Source: Streptomyces pactum (GTDB taxonomy: Bacteria > Actinomycetota > Actinomycetes > Streptomycetales > Streptomycetaceae). Taken from it: 64,000 nt of DNA. The position numbers were made by a program, and so were the translations under genes. Location: positions 6,527,501 to 6,591,500 of the forward strand of contig NZ_CP019724.1 of the NCBI RefSeq assembly GCF_002005225.1, in the 5' to 3' direction. Under the pieces are notes generated by a model. The model saw only the letters and a program-made list of their open reading frames with translations. It ran no database searches and was not told the origin of the DNA. Below are positions 16,956 to 25,546 of this stretch, one piece after another (within the stretch, counting starts at the first letter, position 1; every line of letters begins with the position of its first letter).

Positions 16956-18410
16956 CTAGCCCTTGAGGGCCGCCTCCATCATCGCCTTGGCCACGGGGGC
17001 CGCCAGGCCGTTGCCGCTGACCTCGGAACGGGCCGCGTCGGACTGCTCGATGATGACCGCCACGGCGACCTCCTTGTCCGACGCGTCGGACTTGGCGTAC
17101 GAGGTGAACCAGGCGTACGGGGTCTTGCTGTTGTTCTCGCCGTGCTGGGCGGTGCCCGTCTTGCCGCCCACGGTCGCGCCGGGGATCTGCGCGTTCGTCC
17201 CCGTGCCCTTGTCGACGACGGTCTCCATGGCCGACTGCAACTGCTCGGCGGTGGAGGAGCTGACGATCCGCTTCGAGTCCGGGTCGGTGTGGTCCTCCAG
17301 GACGTCGCCGCCGCTGTCGGTGATCTGCGACACCATGTGCGGGGAGACCAGCTCGCCACCGTTGGCGAGCGCCGCCGACACCATCGCCATCTGCAGCGGG
17401 GTCGCCGTCACGTCGAACTGGCCGATGCCCGTCAGGGCCGTCGAGGACTTGTTCATGTCCTTCGGGTACACGCTCGTGTAGGCCCGCACCGGCACGTCCT
17501 GCGACGCGTCGTTGAAGCCGAACTTCTCCGCCATCGCCCGCAGTTCGTCCTGGCCGAGATCGACGGCCATCTTCGCGAAGACGTTGTTGCACGAGTACTG
17601 CAGCGCGGTACGGATCGTGGCGTCCTCGCAGGGCGCGTTCGGGTTCTCGTTCGTCAGGTCCGTCACGGTGCCCGGCAGGGTGTACGGGTCCGGGCTGTCG
17701 GTCTTCTCGTCCACCGACCCGTACAGCCCGTCCTCCAGCGCGGCGGCGGCCACGACCAGCTTGAACGTGGAGCCCGGCGGCAGCGGCTGGCGCAGCGCGC
17801 GGTTGGTCAGCGGCTTGTCCGGGTCGCTGGTCAATCTCTCCCAGGCCGCACCGGCGGTGTTGGCGTCGGTCAGCGACGTCGGGTCGTAGGAGGGGGTCGA
17901 CACGACCGACAGGATCCTGCCCGTCTTCGGGTCGATCGCGACGGCGGCGCCCTTGGTCTCGCCCAGCGCCTCGAAGCCGGCCTTCTGCACGTCCGGATCG
18001 ATCGTCGTCACCACGTTGCCGGGCTCGGCCCGCGTACCGGTGATCGTGTCCATCACGGTCTTCAGCCGCGGGTCGGTGCCGTTGAGCACGTCCTGGTAGA
18101 TGCCCTCCAACTGCGTCGGCGCGTACGCCTGCGAGGCGTAACCCGTCACCGCCGCGTACAGCCTGCCGTTCTCGTACGTTCGCTTGTAGGCGAGGTCACC
18201 GCCCTCCGTCGGCGCCGAGCCGGTGATCGACCGGCCGGCCACGATGATGTTCCCGAGCGGCTCCGCGTAGGTCTCGATCGCGTTCCGCCGGTTTTCCTTG
18301 TCGTCCGCGAGTGCCCGGCCCTCGTAGAACTGCACCCAGGTCGCCCTGATCAGCAGAGCGAACACCAGGAGCAGCGTGAAGACCGATGCGCGCCTGATCG
18401 TCTTGTTCAT
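16956..18410 (-). CDS. pbpA: Penicillin-binding protein (class B transpeptidase, PbpA-like)
   Basis: This 484-aa peptidoglycan DD-transpeptidase has a single N-terminal membrane anchor (about residues 8-26) and a catalytic domain facing the wall. The three active-site motifs are clear: PPGSTFKL with the acylated Ser, YSCNNVF (SxN) and GGKTGTAQ (KTG). It is shorter than high-mass PBP2 or PBP3, as in actinobacterial PbpA, which acts with RodA-type glycosyltransferases. ATG 18410 (NKTIRR start) was preferred over a start 19 codons upstream because homologues as I recall them begin there. The upstream extension lacks a hydrophobic or conserved character. It appears to be transcribed alone. Confidence 0.9.
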   Translation of the reverse strand: MNKTIRRASVFTLLLVFALLIRATWVQFYEGRALADDKENRRNAIETYAEPLGNIIVAGRSITGSAPTEGGDLAYKRTYENGRLYAAVTGYASQAYAPTQLEGIYQDVLNGTDPRLKTVMDTITGTRAEPGNVVTTIDPDVQKAGFEALGETKGAAVAIDPKTGRILSVVSTPSYDPTSLTDANTAGAAWERLTSDPDKPLTNRALRQPLPPGSTFKLVVAAAALEDGLYGSVDEKTDSPDPYTLPGTVTDLTNENPNAPCEDATIRTALQYSCNNVFAKMAVDLGQDELRAMAEKFGFNDASQDVPVRAYTSVYPKDMNKSSTALTGIGQFDVTATPLQMAMVSAALANGGELVSPHMVSQITDSGGDVLEDHTDPDSKRIVSSSTAEQLQSAMETVVDKGTGTNAQIPGATVGGKTGTAQHGENNSKTPYAWFTSYAKSDASDKEVAVAVIIEQSDAARSEVSGNGLAAPVAKAMMEAALKG

Positions 18411-18488
18411 CCCGCTGGGAGGACGAACGGGACGGAGCGAATCGTTCCGTGCGCCCCGATTTCTCATCTTCCGTTCATGAAGCCGGCG

Positions 18489-19151
18489 TCACGAGACCGG
18501 CTTGGTGAAACCCGCCTCGTAGGCCCGGATGACGGCCTGGGTGCGGTCCCGGGCGCCGGTCTTCGCCAGCACCGACGCCACATGGGTCTTCACCGTGGCC
18601 GGCCCCACCCGCATGCGCCCGGCGATCTCCGCGTTGGTCAGCCCGGTCGCCATCAGGCGCAGCACCTCGCCCTCGCGTTCCGTGAGCCGCGCCACCCAGG
18701 CGGGTGCGGCGGGGTGGGCGCGCGCGTGCTCGGCCGCCAGCGTCCGCACCGCCGACGGGAACAGCAGGGTGTCGCTGTGCGCCACCAGCCGTACGGCCCG
18801 GACGAGCGTGTCGGCGTCGGCGCGCTTGAGCAGGAAACCGGCGGCCCCGGCGCGCAGGGCGTCGTAGACGTAGGAGTCGTTCTCGAAGGTGGTCACGACC
18901 ACGATGCGGGGTGGTGCGTCGAGTGTGGCGAGGATCTGCTCGGTGGCCCGGATGCCGTCGACCTCCGGCATCCGGACGTCCATGAGGACCACGTCCGGCC
19001 GGGTCTCCCGCACGAGGGACACGGCCTCGGCCCCGGTGGCCGCCTCACCGGCGACCTCCAGATCCGGTTCGGCGGAGAGGATGGCGCGCAGGGCGGTGCG
19101 GACCATGCGTTCGTCGTCGGCCAGGACGACGCGGATCGCGGGACGGGTCAC
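18489..19151 (-). CDS. LuxR-family response regulator
   Basis: This 220-aa two-component regulator has a receiver domain at 1-120. The acidic pocket is VLADDE, the phospho-acceptor Asp lies in VLMDVRMP (about residue 56) and the conserved Lys in FLLKRA. A C-terminal LuxR/NarL helix-turn-helix (LTEREGEVLRLMATG, then VKTHVASVLAKTG) follows. It is the partner of the histidine kinase just upstream on the same strand. Unlike most such pairs, the two genes are separated by 312 bp that hold a minisatellite, so coupling of kinase and regulator expression may be loosened. Target genes are unknown, and the adjacent membrane protein is a natural candidate. Confidence 0.92.
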   Translation of the reverse strand: MTRPAIRVVLADDERMVRTALRAILSAEPDLEVAGEAATGAEAVSLVRETRPDVVLMDVRMPEVDGIRATEQILATLDAPPRIVVVTTFENDSYVYDALRAGAAGFLLKRADADTLVRAVRLVAHSDTLLFPSAVRTLAAEHARAHPAAPAWVARLTEREGEVLRLMATGLTNAEIAGRMRVGPATVKTHVASVLAKTGARDRTQAVIRAYEAGFTKPVS

Positions 19152-19186
19152 GGGGTCCTCAGCGGGCGGGTCACACGGTCTCCTTC

Positions 19187-19460
19187 GGTCGGGCGGGGTG
19201 CGGGGTTTCCGGTCTTCTTGGGTCGGGCGGGGTGCGGGGCTTCCGGTCTTCTTGGGTCGGGCGGGGCGCGGGGCTTCCGGTCTTCTTGGGTCGGGCGGGG
19301 TGCAGGGCTTCCGGTCTTCTTGGGTCGGGCGGGGTGCGGGGTTCCCGGTCTTCTTGGGTCCGGTGGGGCACAGGGCTTCCGGTTTCTTGCGGCCGGCGGG
19401 GCGCGGGGCTCGGTCTTCTTCGGGCGGGTGGCGTACCGGGCCTCGGCTTTCCCCGGGCGG
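19187..19460. repeat. 34-bp minisatellite between kinase and response regulator
   Basis: A 34-bp unit (GGTCGGGCGGGGTGCGGG, a CTTCCGGT-like arm, then CTTCTTG) starts at 19187, 19221, 19255, 19289, 19323, 19357 and 19391, with a decayed eighth unit. The first five are nearly identical and later ones diverge. Because 34 is not a multiple of three, the array is unlikely to be coding. It fills nearly all of the space between the kinase stop and the regulator start. Confidence 0.9.
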
Positions 19461-19463
19461 GGG

Positions 19464-20744
19464 TCACGCGTTGCCCTTCAGCGGCAGCCGGACGTGGAGC
19501 CGCCAGATCCCCTCGACGGTGCCCGCCTCGGCCGCGCCGCCCAGCAGGCGGGCCCGGTCGGCGATGCCGCGCAGGCCGTGGCCGCCGCCCGGGCGCCGGG
19601 TGTCACCGCTCTCACCGTCCCGGCCGTGCGGGCCGTCCGCGCGGAGGGGGTTCTCGACGGTGATCCGCAGGTGATCGTCCAGCATGTCGACGCGCAGCGC
19701 CACGGTGACCTGTCCGCCCGCGTGCCTGAGCGCGTTGCTCAACCCCTCCTGCACGATGCGGTACGCCTCGCGGGAGACCAGCGGCGGCAGCCCCTCCGGG
19801 TCGGTGGCGACGGTGGACGTCACCCGCAGTCCGCCCGCGCGGGTGCGGCGCAGCAGGCCGTCGAGGTCGGCGGCGAGCGTCGGCGCCGGCGCGGTGCCGG
19901 GCGCGTCGCCGTCGCGCAGGACGCCCAGTACGGCGTCGAGTTCACCGACCGTGCGGCGGGTGGTGTCCTCGATCGCGGCCAGCGCCTCGCGGGCGAACTC
20001 CGGGTCGGTGTCCAGGACCCGGCGGGCGGCACTGGCCTGGAGGGTCACCGCGCTCAGGGCGTGGCCGACGGAGTCGTGCAGCTCGCGGGCGAGCCGGTTG
20101 CGGACGGCGAGGTCGGCCGCGCGGGCCTCGGCCGCCGCGACCCGGTCCCCGGGGGACGGGCCCAGCAGCGCGGGCGCCCAGCGGGCCAGCAGCGCGCCGC
20201 ACCCGGCGGCGCAACCGGCGAGCGCGACCAGCATGGCGGCGCCGGCGACCGGCGCGAGCGCGAGCGCCCAGGCGTGGTGGAGGACACCGGGCAGCCCTCT
20301 CCCGTCGTCGCGCAGTGCCGGCACGAAGGGCAGGACGATCAGCGCGACCGCGAACGGCGGCACCGCCAGCGACATCCCCGCGATGATCCCGCCGGTCCCC
20401 AGATGCAGGGTGAACCAGGCCGCCGTCCGCCCCTTCTCGCCCTTGGTCCGGGCGGGCCCGTAGGCGAGCCCGTCGGCCGCCACACCGCACAGCCACCGCA
20501 CGACGCCGGACTCCAGGGGACGGGTCAGCGGGAACAGCGAGGTGACGGCGGCGAGCGGCAACCCGAGGGCGAACGAGGCCAGTTGCAGGGACAGGGAGCG
20601 GAAGACGTCCGCGTCCCCGGCGACCGGGCCGACGACGACCGAGCCGACGAGGACGTACGGCATGGCGAGCGCGCCGCCGAGGATCAGGTGGATCCACCGC
20701 AGGCGCGCCCGCCGGCCGAACAGGAACCGGGCGAGTGCGGTCAC
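19464..20744 (-). CDS. Sensor histidine kinase (HisKA_3 type)
   Basis: This 426-aa membrane kinase has an N-terminal block of about five to six membrane helices (residues 15-235). The dimerisation/phosphoacceptor helix is RNRLARELHDSVGHALS, with the His that is autophosphorylated. The ATPase domain carries an N-box-like EGLSNALRHAGG and a G-rich GGGHGLRGI. The architecture matches NarL/DesK-type kinases that phosphorylate LuxR-family regulators. GTG 20744 was chosen because it overlaps the stop of the preceding membrane-protein gene (GTGA). The longer frame upstream is a shadow. The stimulus is unknown; its all-membrane sensor suggests a membrane or drug signal. Confidence 0.9.
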   Translation of the reverse strand: MTALARFLFGRRARLRWIHLILGGALAMPYVLVGSVVVGPVAGDADVFRSLSLQLASFALGLPLAAVTSLFPLTRPLESGVVRWLCGVAADGLAYGPARTKGEKGRTAAWFTLHLGTGGIIAGMSLAVPPFAVALIVLPFVPALRDDGRGLPGVLHHAWALALAPVAGAAMLVALAGCAAGCGALLARWAPALLGPSPGDRVAAAEARAADLAVRNRLARELHDSVGHALSAVTLQASAARRVLDTDPEFAREALAAIEDTTRRTVGELDAVLGVLRDGDAPGTAPAPTLAADLDGLLRRTRAGGLRVTSTVATDPEGLPPLVSREAYRIVQEGLSNALRHAGGQVTVALRVDMLDDHLRITVENPLRADGPHGRDGESGDTRRPGGGHGLRGIADRARLLGGAAEAGTVEGIWRLHVRLPLKGNA

Positions 20745-21745
20745 GGCCGGGTACCGACGGCGGCCGACCGCGCGATGAGGAACCGCGCGCCGACGGCGGC
20801 GGGAAGGAAGCCGACGATCATCTGGGCAGCGTAGGTGAGGATCATGAGCTGTGTCGGGCGGTCGGCGGGTTCGTCCGGCCCGATCACCGAGGCGAGGAGC
20901 ATCCAGCCGCCCCAGCAGGCCACCGCACCGGAGCAGACCCACGTCACGGCGAGCGGCACCGTCACCGGCAGGACGCGTGCGCGGCGCAGGGCGAGCAGCA
21001 GGCCGCCGGTGACGGCCAGGACGAGGAAGACGACGTACAGGCCCTCCAGCACGTAGAAGTCACTGGTGCGGTCCGCCGCCCGGCCCTCGCTGAGCCCGGC
21101 GGTGCCGCCGCACGCCCAGAACAGCCGGACGGCGAGCGGGAACAGCGCGAGCACCGCGGCCGCCGCGGCGGTGGCCTTCGAGGCCCTCCCGGTGACCGCG
21201 ACCGGCAGATCCCACATCCGCCCGCGCCACAGACGCCCCCAGCGGTCGCGGGCGTAGAGCACGAACAGGGCGCCGAGGGCGAGCCCCTGCACGATGAAGC
21301 CGGTGTAGACGACCGCGAAGACCCACTCGTGGAGGAAGGCCGCACGGCCCGACACGGACGCGGCCCCGCCGTCGTCGGTCAGCGCCCTGCCCAGGAGCTG
21401 CAGCGGGAACCCGGCCATGATCGGCGCGAGCAGCCCGGTGGCGACCCACACCGGGAACGCCAGCAGCCACGCGGGCAGCCGCAGGCCCCACGGCCGGGTC
21501 AGCACCAGCGCGAGGACGATGACGAAGCTGTCCAGCAGGACCGAGACCCCGTTGGCGATGATCATCGTCACCCGGTGGTCCAGCAGCACGCTGTCGGCCG
21601 GGATACCCGCCTCGCTCCCCGCGATCCAGGCGGCCTTGAGCCCGAGGTACGGCAGGCAGGCGAGGACGGCGACCGCGCGGAGCAGCCGGCGGGTCCGGGC
21701 GGGCGAGGCGGCGCGGGCGGGGGTGGGTGCGAGCGTCTGCGTCAT
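20741..21745 (-). CDS. Multi-pass membrane protein of unknown function
   Basis: This 334-aa integral membrane protein has about eight hydrophobic helices distributed along the chain (first near residues 23-45, last near 305-325). I do not recognise a family. No transporter, enzyme or binding motif stands out. It is the first gene of an operon with the histidine kinase, which overlaps its stop by four bases. It could therefore be a sensor accessory, a target of the system or a drug-resistance membrane protein. ATG 21745 (TQTLAP start) follows GGGAG at suitable spacing, and an upstream in-frame start 15 codons earlier is less likely. Confidence 0.75.
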   Translation of the reverse strand: MTQTLAPTPARAASPARTRRLLRAVAVLACLPYLGLKAAWIAGSEAGIPADSVLLDHRVTMIIANGVSVLLDSFVIVLALVLTRPWGLRLPAWLLAFPVWVATGLLAPIMAGFPLQLLGRALTDDGGAASVSGRAAFLHEWVFAVVYTGFIVQGLALGALFVLYARDRWGRLWRGRMWDLPVAVTGRASKATAAAAAVLALFPLAVRLFWACGGTAGLSEGRAADRTSDFYVLEGLYVVFLVLAVTGGLLLALRRARVLPVTVPLAVTWVCSGAVACWGGWMLLASVIGPDEPADRPTQLMILTYAAQMIVGFLPAAVGARFLIARSAAVGTRP

Positions 21746-21823
21746 GCCTCCACGCTCCCGCGCGGACACCCCCGGGCGCCTCCTGCGCACCGACGATCCG
21801 CCTCCGCCGCGCGGCGGAACGGG

Positions 21824-22294
21824 TCAGCCCGCGAGGTGGAGCACGACCTCGTCGATCTCCTCGCCCCGCGCCGGGGCGAACCCCCGGGCGTGGGCGCTCT
21901 GCTCGAATCCGCACTTCTCCAGGACGCGCAGCGACCCGGTGTTGTCCGCCGCCGCCCGCGCGTACAGCGGGCGGTCCGGTACCTCGGCCAGCAGGACCCG
22001 CAGCGCCGCGGTGGCCACGCCCCGGCCCCAGTAGGCCCGGTCCACCCAGTACGTCACCTCGCGCTCGCCCGGCTCCCCGTACACCGCCGCGCTGCCGATG
22101 ACGTCACCGTCGCCGAGGATCGTCCGTACGACGTCGACCGAGGCCCGGATCTTTCTCCAGTGGGTCTCGAAAGCGTCCCAGTCCGCCGGGTCCTCGGGCG
22201 TGAAGGCCGCCATGCGCAGGGCCTGGGGATCGTTCATCTGCCGGAAGAAGACGGGCAGGTCGCTGTCGTGTACCTCGCGCAGAGCGATGTGCAT
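21824..22294 (-). CDS. GNAT family N-acetyltransferase
   Basis: This 156-aa protein has the RimJ/RimL-type acetyltransferase fold. The N-terminus (IALREVHDSDLPVFF) is typical, the acetyl-CoA loop is WGRGVATAAL (about residue 95) and the ARAAADNTGSLRVLEKCGF motif is the conserved motif B. It transfers acetyl groups from acetyl-CoA to an unknown amine or protein N-terminus. Its start lies 2 nt after the IclR regulator stop on the same strand, so the two form an operon. No link to sugar-acid metabolism is evident from the sequence. Confidence 0.88.
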   Translation of the reverse strand: MHIALREVHDSDLPVFFRQMNDPQALRMAAFTPEDPADWDAFETHWRKIRASVDVVRTILGDGDVIGSAAVYGEPGEREVTYWVDRAYWGRGVATAALRVLLAEVPDRPLYARAAADNTGSLRVLEKCGFEQSAHARGFAPARGEEIDEVVLHLAG

Positions 22295-22296
22295 GG

Positions 22297-23070
22297 TCAG
22301 AGCCTACGCGTGGCCAGTGTCAGCCGGTCGCGCGCGTCGAACAGCGCGTCCTTCACCATCTGTTCGTGCGCGGGAGTCAGCCGCGCCACCGGCACCGAGC
22401 AACTGATCGCGTCCCGCGCCGGGGTGCGGTAGGGGACCGCCACGCCGAAGCAGCGCAGGCCCAGGGTGTTCTCCTCGCGGTCGACGGCGAAGCCCTGCTC
22501 CCGCACCTGGTGCAGCTCCTCGATGAGCTTCTCCCGGTCGGTGATGGTGTGCTCGGTCAGCGCGGGCAGCGTCTCCGGGAGCAGCTTGCGGACCTGCTCG
22601 TCGGTGTACGTGCTCAGCAGCGCCTTGCCCAGCGACGTCGAGTGCGCGGGCAGCCGGCGGCCGACCCGGGTGAACGGCCGCAGGTAGTGCTGCGACTGGC
22701 GGGTGGCGAGGTAGACGACGTTCGTGCCGTCCAGGCGCGCGAGGTGGATGGTCTCCGTGGTGTCGTCGGAGAGCCGGTCCAGCGTCGGCCGCGCCGCGGC
22801 GACCACCTCGTCGCCGTCGATGTACGACGTGCCGACCAGCAGCGCCCGCACACCGATGCCGTACCGCGTGCCCGTCGCGTCCGTCTCCACCCAGCCCAGC
22901 TCCACCAGCGTGCGCAGCAGCATGTAGAGACTGGACTTGGGGTAACCGACGGCCTCCTGGACCGACGCGAGGGAGTGCATACCGGGGCGTCCGGCGAAGT
23001 ACTCGAGCAGCTCAACCGTCCGCACCGCGGACTTGACCTGCGCTCCGCCCCCCGTCTCGACAGCCGACAT
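22297..23070 (-). CDS. IclR-family transcriptional regulator
   Basis: This 257-aa regulator has an N-terminal winged helix (about residues 10-70: VKSAVRTVELLEYFAG, then VGYPKSSLYMLLRTL). The C-terminal IclR effector domain includes LPAHSTSLGKALL and the final CSVPVARLTP segment. ATG 23070 was preferred over the frame start at 23124. It is divergent from the semialdehyde dehydrogenase gene, and IclR proteins usually control the adjacent divergent catabolic gene in response to a small carboxylate. It probably represses that dehydrogenase until a sugar-acid intermediate appears. The 142-bp intergenic region carries two inverted repeats, suitable operators. Confidence 0.9.
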   Translation of the reverse strand: MSAVETGGGAQVKSAVRTVELLEYFAGRPGMHSLASVQEAVGYPKSSLYMLLRTLVELGWVETDATGTRYGIGVRALLVGTSYIDGDEVVAAARPTLDRLSDDTTETIHLARLDGTNVVYLATRQSQHYLRPFTRVGRRLPAHSTSLGKALLSTYTDEQVRKLLPETLPALTEHTITDREKLIEELHQVREQGFAVDREENTLGLRCFGVAVPYRTPARDAISCSVPVARLTPAHEQMVKDALFDARDRLTLATRRL

Positions 23071-23101
23071 CGCCCTTGACCCCTTCGTTCGACGGGAAAT
23101 A

Positions 23102-23151
23102 GTCTCCAACAGCATATTCATCATCAGAGACAGCGTTCAGTATATCGAACG
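23102..23151. promoter_or_regulatory. Divergent control region of IclR and dehydrogenase genes
   Basis: This AT-richer stretch between the divergent genes has two inverted repeats. One is CGTTC-N8-GAACG (23134-23151), with a TATAT centre. The other is GTCTC-N20-GAGAC (about 23102-23131). Either could be the IclR operator. IclR-family operators are often short, loosely conserved palindromes, so this is a positional prediction. Confidence 0.4.
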
Positions 23152-23212
23152 ACTCCGATGCGGAGCACGCTCCGGAGCACGTTCCGATGCAGAGCACGTG
23201 GAGGGACCCGCG

Positions 23213-24742
23213 GTGGCAGCAGCACCAGTCTGGAGTGTCGACCCCCGTACCGGGAAGCAGCGTGAACAGGTCGCGGTGGAAGCCACGGCCCAGGAGGTGG
23301 ACGCCGCCGTCCGCGCCGCGCACGCCGCCCGGGACGCGCTCGCCGACCGTACCGTGCGCGCGGCGTTCCTGCGCACCGCCGCCGACGAGCTGAAGGCGGC
23401 CGAGAGCACCCTCGTCGAGGTGGCCGACGCGGAGACCGCGCTCGGCCCGGTCCGGCTCACCGGTGAACTCGCCCGCACCTGCTACCAACTGCGGGCCTTC
23501 GCCGACATCGTCGACGAGGGCGAGTTCCTCGGCGTGGTCGTCAACCACCCCGACGACACCGCGACCCCGCCGATCCCGGACCTGCGCCGCTACAAGGTGC
23601 CGCTCGGCGTCGTCGCCGTCTACTCGGCCTCCAACTTCCCCTTCGCCTTCTCCGTCCCGGGCGGCGACACCGCGAGCGCGCTCGCGGCCGGCTGCCCGGT
23701 CGTCGTCAAGTCCCACCCCGACCACCCGGGCCTGTCCGAGCTGGTCGCCAAGGTGCTGCGCCGGGCAGCGGCCCGGCACGACATCCCGGACGGCGTCCTC
23801 GGCCTGGTGCACGGCTTCGAGGCCGGCGTCGAACTGATCAAGCACCCGCTGGTCGCGGCGGCCGGCTTCACCGGGTCCGTACGCGGTGGCCGCGCGCTGT
23901 TCGACGCGGCGGCCGCCCGCCCCGTCCCGATCCCCTTCCACGGCGAGCTGGGCTCGCTGAACCCGGTCGTCGTCACGGAGGCGGCGGCCGCGGAGCGGGC
24001 GGAGGCGATCGGCGCGGGCCTGGCCGGTTCGATGACGCTGGGCGTCGGCCAGTTCTGCGTGAAGCCCGGCCTGGTCCTGGTGCCGGCGGGCGCCGCCGGT
24101 GACGGTCTGGTCAAGTCCCTCACCGACGCGGTCAGCGACACCGACGCCGGGGTGCTGCTCGACCACCGCATGCGGGACAACTTCGTCGCCGGGGTCGCCG
24201 AGCGCGCGGCGCTGCCCGACGTGGACTCCCCGGTGACGCCGGGCTCGGGCGGCGAGCACACCGTCGCCGCCGGGTTCCTGACCGTGCCGGCCGGGCGGCT
24301 GACGGCGGAGGGCGAGCACGACCTGCTCCTCGAGGAGTGCTTCGGGCCGGTCACCGTGGTGGCCCGCTACGAGGACGAGGCCGAGGTGCGGGGCGTGCTG
24401 TCCCGGCTCCCCGGCAACCTCACGGCGACCGTGCAGCTCTCCGCCGACGAGGCGGCGGGCCGGGGGCGCGGGGCGGAGATCCTCGCCGAGTTGACGCCGT
24501 TGGCCGGACGGGTGCTGGTGAACGGCTGGCCGACCGGGGTCGCCGTGGCCGCGGCGCAGCAGCACGGGGGGCCCTACCCGGCCACCACGTCGACGTCCAC
24601 GTCGGTCGGCGGTACGGCGATCGAGCGGTGGCTGCGGCCGGTCGCGTACCAGGGGACGCCTGAAGCGCTGCTGCCGCTCGAGCTGCGGGACGGCAATCCG
24701 CTGGGGCTTCCTCGCCGGTTCAACGGGGTTCTGGAGCGGTAA
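23213..24742 (+). CDS. Aldehyde dehydrogenase, 2-ketoglutaric semialdehyde type
   Basis: This 509-aa NAD(P)-dependent dehydrogenase is of the ketoglutaric-semialdehyde class. Cofactor and active-site motifs are seen in order: YSASNFPFAFS, AAGFTGSV, FHGELGSLNP with the catalytic Glu, and GQFCVKPG with the nucleophilic Cys. The family oxidises 2-ketoglutarate semialdehyde, the last step of non-phosphorylative pentose, hexarate and uronate pathways, to feed the TCA cycle. GTG 23213 was chosen because GGAGGG lies 8 nt upstream. It is divergent from the IclR gene. The IlvD/Edd dehydratase at the left end could produce its precursor, which would tie it to pectin-sugar use. That link is inference. 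Confidence 0.9.
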   Translation: MAAAPVWSVDPRTGKQREQVAVEATAQEVDAAVRAAHAARDALADRTVRAAFLRTAADELKAAESTLVEVADAETALGPVRLTGELARTCYQLRAFADIVDEGEFLGVVVNHPDDTATPPIPDLRRYKVPLGVVAVYSASNFPFAFSVPGGDTASALAAGCPVVVKSHPDHPGLSELVAKVLRRAAARHDIPDGVLGLVHGFEAGVELIKHPLVAAAGFTGSVRGGRALFDAAAARPVPIPFHGELGSLNPVVVTEAAAAERAEAIGAGLAGSMTLGVGQFCVKPGLVLVPAGAAGDGLVKSLTDAVSDTDAGVLLDHRMRDNFVAGVAERAALPDVDSPVTPGSGGEHTVAAGFLTVPAGRLTAEGEHDLLLEECFGPVTVVARYEDEAEVRGVLSRLPGNLTATVQLSADEAAGRGRGAEILAELTPLAGRVLVNGWPTGVAVAAAQQHGGPYPATTSTSTSVGGTAIERWLRPVAYQGTPEALLPLELRDGNPLGLPRRFNGVLER

Positions 24743-24768
24743 CCCAGTGGGGGCGCGGGTCGGTCGCG

Positions 24769-24838
24769 GCTGCGGGCTGCGGGCTGCGGGCTGCGGGCTG
24801 CGGGCTGCGGGCTGCGCGCTGCGCGCTGCGGGCTGCGC
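24769..24838. repeat. 7-bp tandem repeat (GCTGCGG) after the dehydrogenase gene
   Basis: About ten 7-bp units run head to tail, mostly GCTGCGG with GCTGCGC variants at the end. They begin 27 nt after the dehydrogenase stop. The array lies between co-directional genes and shows no coding bias, so it is a noncoding microsatellite. Confidence 0.85.
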
Positions 24839-24842
24839 GCGG

Positions 24843-24868
24843 CCGGTCGCGCGGTTCCCCGCGCCCCT
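24843..24868. repeat. Short GC palindrome-like intergenic motif
   Basis: GCGCGGTTCCCCGCGCCCC occurs just after the 7-bp repeat. It contains inverted GCGCGG/CCGCGC arms. I recall closely similar sequences recurring between genes in many Streptomyces chromosomes. A related core (CCCCGCGCCCCTGG) appears at 8277-8290. Function unknown. Confidence 0.4.
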
Positions 24869-24900
24869 GGGACGTCCACCGGTCCTGAGAGGATCACCTG

Positions 24901-25509
24901 ATGGATCTCGCACTGCCCGAACTGCCCTTTCCCCTCCGCGTCCACGGCCCCGAGGGGAACTGGTCCTACGAGGACGGCGTCCTCACCGGAACCGCCGGTC
25001 CCCGGCAGGACCGGTTCGTGCCGCCCACCGGCGAGGCGCTGGAGTCCGCGTCCGACGCGCCCCGGCTGCTGGGCGCTCCGGACGGGGACTTCCAGTTGAT
25101 CGCCCGTGTCACGGTCGGCTTCAACGGCGCCTTCGACGCCGGGGTCCTCTACGTCCACGTCGGCGAGCGGGCCTGGGCCAAGCTCTGCCTGGAGTACTCC
25201 CCGGACGTGCCCACCGTCTGCACGGTGGTCACCCGGGGACACTCCGACGACTGCAACTCCTTCACGGTGGAGGGGAGTTCCGTCTGGCTGCGGGTCAGCC
25301 GGGCCGGACGGGCCTTCGCCTTCCACGCCTCCCTCGACGGCGAGCGCTGGACCTTCGTCCGGCTGTTCACCCTGGGGGACGAGAAGGAAACCGGCGCGGC
25401 ACTGGTCGGCTTCATGGCCCAGGCGCCGACGGGGCAGGGGTGCGAGGTGACGTACGACCACCTGGAGTTCCGGCCGGCCTGGCCGGCGGACCTGCGCGAC
25501 GGCGGCTGA
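24901..25509 (+). CDS. DUF1349 domain protein
   Basis: This 202-aa soluble protein is of the DUF1349 family, a concanavalin-like beta-sandwich. Matching features are GNWSYEDGVLTGTAG at residues 18-32, AGVLYVHVGERAWAKL in the middle and the FVRLFTLGDE strand. The family also covers Bacillus YesU, which sits in a rhamnogalacturonan locus. No catalytic residues are established. It may bind sugars, which would fit the pectin theme, but the neighbours give no firm tie. GAGAGGATC precedes the ATG. Confidence 0.83.
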   Translation: MDLALPELPFPLRVHGPEGNWSYEDGVLTGTAGPRQDRFVPPTGEALESASDAPRLLGAPDGDFQLIARVTVGFNGAFDAGVLYVHVGERAWAKLCLEYSPDVPTVCTVVTRGHSDDCNSFTVEGSSVWLRVSRAGRAFAFHASLDGERWTFVRLFTLGDEKETGAALVGFMAQAPTGQGCEVTYDHLEFRPAWPADLRDGG

Positions 25510-25546
25510 CGCAACCGGGCGGTCCGGATCCCGCGTCCTGTGTTGC

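Noticed and set aside
16839..20834. Plus-strand frame of 1331 codons spanning pbpA, the regulator and the kinase
   Set aside because: It crosses three well-supported genes and the minisatellite; it is a GC shadow with no recognisable domain.
22297..23124. Longer IclR start at 23124
   Set aside because: The added residues run through the control region and lack conservation features; ATG 23070 gives the usual family N-terminus.
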